Source: Candidatus Desantisbacteria bacterium CG1_02_49_89 (GTDB lineage Bacteria; Desantisbacteria; UBA1551). Taken from it: a stretch of 16,877 bases of DNA. Position numbers and translations under genes: made by a program. Positions 13,971-16,877 of this stretch are shown piece after piece (positions within the stretch are counted from its first letter, which is position 1; each line of letters opens with the position of its first letter). The stretch is from assembly GCA_001871075.1 (NCBI GenBank), contig MNUP01000093.1, positions 1 through 16,877 of the forward strand. Direction: 5' to 3'. The notes below the pieces were generated by a model, which saw only the letters and a program-made list of their open reading frames with translations, had not been told where the DNA came from and searched no databases.

Positions 13971-14399
13971 ATGAATAAACTATTTTCGTCCTGGCAGTTA
14001 TTTGCTCTGGGTTCGGCTTTTTTCGCGAGCCTTACGGCTATATTCGGCAAGATCGGCGTGAGCAAGATGAATTCCGATTTCGCCACGTTTATCCGCACGG
14101 TTGTCGTCCTGTTTATCATCGCGCTGATCGTTACGATCAGGAACGAATGGAGTTTTACGGATATTCCGAAAGTATCGCTTTTATTCCTGGTGCTGTCCGC
14201 GGTTACCACGGGTTTTTCCTGGCTCTGTTATTACCACGCTCTTAAAATAGGGCCTGCGAACAGGGTCGCGCCCATAGACAAGCTGAGCGTTGTATTGGTC
14301 ATAATTTTCGCCGCGATGTTCCTTAAGGAACGCGTAACGTGGAAGGTTGGTTTAGGGGGGTTGCTGGTAACAGCAGGAGCTGTATTTCTGGCATTTTAA
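13971..14399 (+). CDS. EamA/DMT-family small membrane transporter
   Basis: A 142-residue, single-domain member of the drug/metabolite transporter superfamily with about four to five transmembrane helices. EamA-type features are ALGSAFFASLTAIFGKIGV at the N-terminus, the AVTTGFSWLCYYHALKIG block (in two pieces AVTTGFSW and LCYYHALKIG) and PIDKLSVVLVIIFAAMFLKER before the last helix. Most EamA proteins have two such domains (~300 residues), so this is a half-size form expected to work as a dimer. The substrate is unknown. ATG 13971 is preferred to GTG 13962 because GGTGGG at 13961-13966 then serves as the Shine-Dalgarno. It is transcribed apart from its neighbours and no clear promoter is seen. 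Confidence 0.85.
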   Translation: MNKLFSSWQLFALGSAFFASLTAIFGKIGVSKMNSDFATFIRTVVVLFIIALIVTIRNEWSFTDIPKVSLLFLVLSAVTTGFSWLCYYHALKIGPANRVAPIDKLSVVLVIIFAAMFLKERVTWKVGLGGLLVTAGAVFLAF

Positions 14400-14438
14400 C
14401 AATGGGGTTAATCAATAGAAGGTCAGCCGGGGCTTTGC

Positions 14439-14467
14439 TTGACTTTATTTTCAATGTGTGGTATAAT
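14439..14467 (+). promoter_or_regulatory. Promoter of DUF5678-like module 1
   Basis: TTGACT at 14439-14444, a 17-bp spacer and TATAAT at 14462-14467, extended -10 TGG. The 35-nt stretch 14437-14471 is identical at 31 positions to 15080-15114, the promoter of module 2, so promoter and gene were copied together. Confidence 0.85.
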
Positions 14468-14510
14468 GTTACTATCATACACCAGATTTATTTATCAGGA
14501 GGCAAAGGAA

Positions 14511-14702
14511 ATGAAAGCATTGGATATGACGCCAGTTATTAAGAAATATTCAGGATTTTTTGTAGCTTTGAGCTATGACAGAAAAAAAGTATTAGGCAAA
14601 GGATATACGCCCGAAAAAGCCCTTAAGGAAGCAAGGGAGAAGGGATTTAAAGACCCTATTTTGACAAAAATCCCCGTTAAAAACAGCTTATATTTATTAT
14701 GA
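14511..14702 (+). CDS. DUF5678-like small protein (module 1)
   Basis: A 63-residue protein with the pattern YSGFFVALSYDRKKVLGKG, then TPEKALKEAREKGFKDP and a short hydrophobic end. This matches the DUF5678 pattern as I recall it (W/F-V-A-L-S, Asp/Arg-Lys-Lys-V, G-x-G/S, then EA..A...G..DP). It is paralogous to the product of 15171-15383. ATG 14511 is set by AGGAGG at 14497-14502, 8 nt upstream; earlier in-frame starts lie inside the promoter. The stop overlaps by 4 nt (ATGA) an ATG opening a 22-codon frame that looks like the start of a protease partner gene (see 14699). Function is unknown; its constant partner suggests it is a substrate, adaptor or inhibitor of that protease. Confidence 0.8.
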   Translation: MKALDMTPVIKKYSGFFVALSYDRKKVLGKGYTPEKALKEAREKGFKDPILTKIPVKNSLYLL

Positions 14703-14767
14703 AGGAAATAAAATTCCCTTACATAATAACTCACAATAAAAAAAAGGTGTCAGGTCTTGACATGTGA
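14699..14767 (+). pseudogene. Truncated start of a retropepsin-like partner gene
   Basis: The frame begins at an ATG that overlaps the TGA of the DUF5678-like gene and reads MKEIKFPYIITHNKKK before running into the mobile-element end at 14746 and stopping at 14765. In module 2 the intact protease starts MATLTIPYYKLPYKP, a similar Ile/Phe-Pro-Tyr-Tyr/Ile beginning, and also overlaps its DUF5678-like gene. I infer that this is the stump of a second protease gene cut by the element; the resemblance is short and could be chance. Confidence 0.45.
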
Positions 14768-14785
14768 CATATCTTATGATATAAT
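14757..14785 (+). promoter_or_regulatory. Promoter inside the mobile-element remnant
   Basis: TTGACA at 14757-14762, a 17-bp spacer and TATAAT at 14780-14785: perfect consensus, starting within the element's left end. It would drive the transposase stump and read on toward module 2. Confidence 0.8.
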
Positions 14786-14843
14786 CCCTTTTATACAGTA
14801 TCCAATGAGTTAATCCAACCTAAAGAAAGGATCTCCCGCCAAA

Positions 14844-15026
14844 ATGGGCAGGCCGTTAAGGATCGAATTCGAGGATGGTTTCTATCATATCACTTCAAGG
14901 GGAAACGAAAGGAAAAAGATATTCCTGGACGATTATGACAGGAAGAAATTCCTGGAGTTCCTGAAAGAGTATCACCTTAAATTCAGGGCGGTCTTCCATT
15001 GTTTCATCATGGGGGTCAGACCTTGA
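14844..15026 (+). pseudogene. Truncated REP-associated tyrosine transposase (Y1/IS200-like)
   Basis: A 60-residue stump. MGRPLRIEFEDGFYHITSRG, NERKKIFLDDYDRKKFLEFL and FRAVFHCFIM match the N-terminal ~55 residues of REP-associated tyrosine transposases (usual length about 200-300). The family then continues with an N-H-x-H block holding the metal-binding His pair, and later the catalytic Tyr; both are missing. Instead the frame runs into GVRP and stops within the right-end repeat. The protein cannot be an active transposase. AAGAAAGG at 14823-14830 is a plausible but distant ribosome site. Confidence 0.85.
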
Positions 15027-15043
15027 ATATAGGAATTATTCTC

Positions 15044-15072
15044 TTGACTTCCTCTGCTCATTCTGATATAAA
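15044..15072 (+). promoter_or_regulatory. Upstream tandem promoter of module 2
   Basis: TTGACT at 15044-15049, a 17-bp spacer and TATAAA at 15067-15072 with TG at 15064-15065. It lies 38 bp before the better promoter at 15082. Confidence 0.55.
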
Positions 15073-15081
15073 TTATTACGC

Positions 15082-15110
15082 TTGACTTTATTTTCAAAAT
15101 ATGGTATAAT
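15082..15110 (+). promoter_or_regulatory. Promoter of the DUF5678/retropepsin module 2
   Basis: TTGACT at 15082-15087, a 17-bp spacer and TATAAT at 15105-15110, extended -10 TGG. It is nearly the same sequence as the module 1 promoter. Confidence 0.85.
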
Positions 15111-15170
15111 ATTAATGTCGGATTACGTAGCTACTTGAAATCCATAAATAAATTCTGCAAAGAGGGAAAT

Positions 15171-15383
15171 ATGGCAAGAGAAAATAAGGTTGTTGATTTG
15201 ACATCTGCTTTATCCCGATATGAAGGTAAGTGGGTGGCTTTATCCAGGGATGAAAAGAAAGTAGTAGGGAGCGGCAGGACCCTCAAAGAAGCAGTGAGGG
15301 TTGCAGGGAAAAAGAACTGCAAAGACCCTGTTTACACCCAGGTTTTTTCGTTCAGTAAAGGGCTTGCCCCATGGCTACTTTAA
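15171..15383 (+). CDS. DUF5678-like small protein (module 2)
   Basis: A 70-residue protein. Core: LSRYEGKWVALSRDEKKVVG, SGRTLKEAVRVAGKKNCKDP, then VYTQVFSFSKGLAPWLL. The WVALS...KKVVGSG...EA...A pattern fits DUF5678 as I recall it and aligns with the module 1 protein through YxGxxVALSxDxKKVxGxGxTxxxA. ATG 15171 is chosen for AGAGGG at 15161-15166; an upstream TTG at 15135 would add unrelated residues. The last 13 nt overlap the protease gene, so production of the two proteins is coupled. It is probably a soluble cytoplasmic protein of unknown function. Confidence 0.82.
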   Translation: MARENKVVDLTSALSRYEGKWVALSRDEKKVVGSGRTLKEAVRVAGKKNCKDPVYTQVFSFSKGLAPWLL

Positions 15384-15796
15384 CAATTCCATACTATAAA
15401 CTTCCATATAAACCGAGTGAAGCCTTCCCCGAGGAAGAAAATGTCTGGAGACCCTTCGTTGAAGTCCGGATAAATAATAAGACGGCACACATTGACTGCC
15501 TTGCCTTGCTTGATTCGGGGGCAGACAATTGCCTTTTTCCGGCCGAAATCGGCGAATATTTGGGAGTTGATATCAGGAAAGGGAAAACCAAGGAATTTGG
15601 AGGAATCGGGAAAGGAAAAATTAAAGCCTATTTTCATGACGTGCTTTTGCGGATAGAAAATATATCTTTTAAGTGTTGCGCAGGTTTCACTTATGACAGA
15701 CTACCATACGTGCTGTTGGGTCAGAATGGCTTTTTTGACCAGTGTATTATAAGTTTTGACCTGCCCCAGAGAATCATTCGCATTTCTGTTCCTTAA
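15371..15796 (+). CDS. Retropepsin-like aspartic protease
   Basis: A 141-residue protein with the single-domain aspartic protease layout. The catalytic loop is LLDSGADNCLF, with D-S-G-A at residues 48-51, followed by the IGEYLGVDIRKG helix and turn, GGIGKGKIKAYFH near the flap region, and VLLGQNGFFDQ at 114-124, the hydrophobic-hydrophobic-Gly block typical of retropepsins. Like retroviral proteases and bacterial relatives it should work as a homodimer, each subunit giving one Asp. No signal peptide or transmembrane segment is present, so it is cytoplasmic. Its start lies inside the DUF5678-like gene (13-nt overlap). A terminator at 15835-15859 closes the two-gene unit. The target protein is unknown; the DUF5678-like partner is a natural candidate for substrate or regulator. 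Confidence 0.85.
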   Translation: MATLTIPYYKLPYKPSEAFPEEENVWRPFVEVRINNKTAHIDCLALLDSGADNCLFPAEIGEYLGVDIRKGKTKEFGGIGKGKIKAYFHDVLLRIENISFKCCAGFTYDRLPYVLLGQNGFFDQCIISFDLPQRIIRISVP

Positions 15797-15834
15797 TAAT
15801 CTCTGAGAATTGGAATTTTTAATAAAAAACGCAG

Positions 15835-15859
15835 AAAACCGCCAAAAAAGGCGGTTTTT
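15835..15859 (+). terminator. Intrinsic terminator after the protease gene
   Basis: AAAACCGCC (15835-15843), a loop of six A, and GGCGGTTTT (15850-15858), continuing as T. Confidence 0.92.
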
Positions 15860-15869
15860 CTACTTTTTC

Positions 15870-15897
15870 TTGCTTTTTTGCCAAAATAGTATATAAT
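15870..15897 (+). promoter_or_regulatory. Probable promoter of comM
   Basis: TTGCTT at 15870-15875, a 16-bp spacer and TATAAT at 15892-15897. The leader to the ATG at 16039 would be about 135 nt and holds three repeats. Confidence 0.6.
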
Positions 15898-15905
15898 ATA
15901 AAGTC

Positions 15906-15952
15906 TAATAAATTAGATAATTAGACGACTGGATAATTGGATAACTGGTTAA
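15906..15952 (+). repeat. Short degenerate tandem repeats (ATAATTAG / GGATAAYTGG)
   Basis: AATTAGATAATTAGACGA is followed by TGGATAATTGGATAACTGG. The units are 8-10 bp and imperfect. The style resembles the TCCAGTA and CTAACCAA stretches elsewhere in the window. Confidence 0.5.
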
Positions 15953-15957
15953 AGCAT

Positions 15958-15984
15958 TCGCAAGGCTGAAGCCTTGCCCTACGA
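15958..15984 (-). repeat. 27-bp palindromic repeat around GCAAGGCTTCAGCCTTGC, copy 2
   Basis: Reverse complement of 11237-11263 with one difference in 27. It lies in the leader of comM. Confidence 0.85.
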
Positions 15985-15996
15985 CTGCTAAGAACG

Positions 15997-16025
15997 AGAT
16001 TGCTTCACTATCGCTCGCAATGACA
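15997..16025 (-). repeat. Interspersed repeat TGTCATTGCGAG...GAAGCAATCT, copy 2
   Basis: AGATTGCTTC at 15997-16006 and CTCGCAATGACA at 16014-16025, the reverse complement of the pair at 3158-3185. It abuts the comM Shine-Dalgarno (AGGAGAG at 16025-16031). Confidence 0.75.
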
Positions 16026-16038
16026 GGAGAGAGAAGAT

Positions 16039-16877
16039 ATGCTGGCACGTGTGTATTCATCGGCGATTATAGGGGTGGACGCGTATACCGTTGAAGTAGA
16101 AGTTGACATCGGCAAAGGCCTCCCTGTATTTGATATAGTAGGGCTGCCTGACGCTTCGGTAAAAGAAGCAAAAAAACGCGTCCGGTCCGCGATCAAGAAC
16201 AGCCAGTTTGAGTTCCCCGCGCAAAGGATCACGGTAAACCTCGCGCCTGCCGACATCAAGAAAGAAGGTTCTTCCTTTGACCTTCCGATCGCCATAGGCA
16301 TATTAGTCGCTACAGGACAGCTTGAAGCCGAGGAATTCGGGGATTTCATAATACTCGGAGAGCTTGCGCTTGACGGCAGGATAAGAAAGATAAACGGAAC
16401 CCTGCCCATAGCCATCGCAGGCAAGAAAGCCAAAAAGTCGCTTGTAATACCTTCGGAGAACGCGAAAGAAGCGGCTATTGTGGAAAAGCTTGACGTGTTC
16501 GCGGTTGACAACCTGAATAAAACATGCGAATTCCTCAGCGCAAAGTCAACGATACAGCCCTATTCATATAACATAAAGGAGGCGTGGAAGGAAGCCTCGG
16601 AATACGAAGTGGATTTCTCCGACGTGAAAGGCCAGTATCACGTGAAGCGCGCCCTTGAGGTCGCGGCAGCCGGAGGGCACAACTGCATTATGGTAGGGCC
16701 GCCGGGTTCAGGCAAGACAATGCTTGCCCGAAGGCTTTCCACTATCCTTCCTTCTATGGTGCTTGACGAGGCGATCGAGACAACAAAGCTTCACAGCATA
16801 GTTGGGCTTGTGCCTTCAGAAAAAGCTATGATCGCGACCCGGCCTTTCAGGGCTCCGCACCACACGGTCTCGGACGT
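16039..16877 (+). CDS. comM: YifB/ComM family Mg-chelatase-like AAA+ ATPase, 5' part
   Basis: The frame opens at ATG 16039 and is still open at the window edge (279 codons of a protein usually about 500 residues). It begins MLARVYSSAIIGVDAYTVEV, followed by GLPVFDIVGLPDASVKEAK, the N-terminal domain blocks FPAQRITVNLAPADIKKEG and SSFDLPIAIGIL, then GELALDGRIRKINGTLP. The AAA+ part starts with DFSDVKGQYHVKRALEVAAAGG; Walker A is GPPGSGKT at 220-227, and RPFRAPHHT is near the edge. ComM is a hexameric helicase that promotes branch migration during integration of transforming DNA. AGGAGAG precedes the start by 7 nt. Its usual neighbours rnhB and yraN lie at the other end of the window. Confidence 0.93.
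   Translation, partial: MLARVYSSAIIGVDAYTVEVEVDIGKGLPVFDIVGLPDASVKEAKKRVRSAIKNSQFEFPAQRITVNLAPADIKKEGSSFDLPIAIGILVATGQLEAEEFGDFIILGELALDGRIRKINGTLPIAIAGKKAKKSLVIPSENAKEAAIVEKLDVFAVDNLNKTCEFLSAKSTIQPYSYNIKEAWKEASEYEVDFSDVKGQYHVKRALEVAAAGGHNCIMVGPPGSGKTMLARRLSTILPSMVLDEAIETTKLHSIVGLVPSEKAMIATRPFRAPHHTVSD

Larger units (their letters stand above)
14746..15028 (+). mobile_element. Decayed REP-associated transposase element
   Basis: The left end GGTGTCAGGTCTTGACA (14746-14762) and right end GGGGTCAGACCTTGAAT (15012-15028) match at 12 of 17 positions in the same orientation. They enclose a promoter and the first ~55 codons of an IS200-like/REP-associated tyrosine transposase. The coding part joins directly to the right end, so most of the transposase is deleted. 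At 283 bp it is a non-autonomous remnant. Confidence 0.65.

Noticed and set aside
15371-15796. Retroviral or retrotransposon origin of the protease gene
   Set aside because: No reverse transcriptase, integrase or long terminal repeats nearby; bacterial retropepsin-like proteins are known as stand-alone genes.

Overview
The window is bacterial and gene-dense, and every recognisable gene lies on the + strand. A PorV/PorQ-type outer-membrane barrel with a C-terminal aromatic residue points to a Gram-negative-type envelope. FlgD-Ig secretion-type domains, a long class II aldolase and many short palindromic repeats between genes recall uncultivated candidate-phylum genomes such as Omnitrophota or Elusimicrobiota. 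That placement is inference; there is no rRNA or other phylogenetic marker here. Promoters are easy to read: eight of the nine listed have TTGACA, TTGACT or TTGATT 16-17 bp upstream of TATAAT, TATACT or TATAAA, often with an extended -10 TG; the ninth (before comM) has a weaker TTGCTT.

Layout. 1-1008: 3' part of rnhB (RNase HII), then yraN. 1040-3219: promoter, a secreted FlgD-Ig-domain protein and a PorV-family barrel 1 nt downstream, then a terminator. 3336-4478: an MFS transporter between inverted copies of a short repeat. 4531-5887: near-perfect promoter, class II fructose-bisphosphate aldolase, terminator. 5941-11022: a DrrA/DrrB-type ABC ATPase and permease, followed 52 bp later by a 1094-aa exported multidomain protein, possibly one operon. 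11023-11414: no gene but a cluster of palindromic repeats. 11415-12027: AbrB-type antitoxin and RelE-type toxin with their own promoter. 12028-12513: no gene, but a hairpin, a C-run, two promoters and four evenly arranged GTTTATAAAC-type boxes upstream of an orphan AAA/STAND-like ATPase with a C-terminal winged helix (12514-13782). 13971-14399: half-size EamA transporter. 14437-15859: two copies of a small module (DUF5678-like protein plus retropepsin-like protease). The first copy appears cut by a decayed REP-associated transposase element; the second is intact and ends in a terminator. 16039 to the end: 5' part of comM/yifB.

How it fits together. rnhB, yraN and comM are commonly neighbours in bacteria. 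Here about 15 kb separates yraN from comM, and copies of repeat families lie at both borders. The interior mixes housekeeping genes with accessory ones (toxin-antitoxin, orphan ATPase, protease modules, mobile-element remnants). The most promising little-described systems are the DUF5678/retropepsin module and the ATPase with its palindromic control region.
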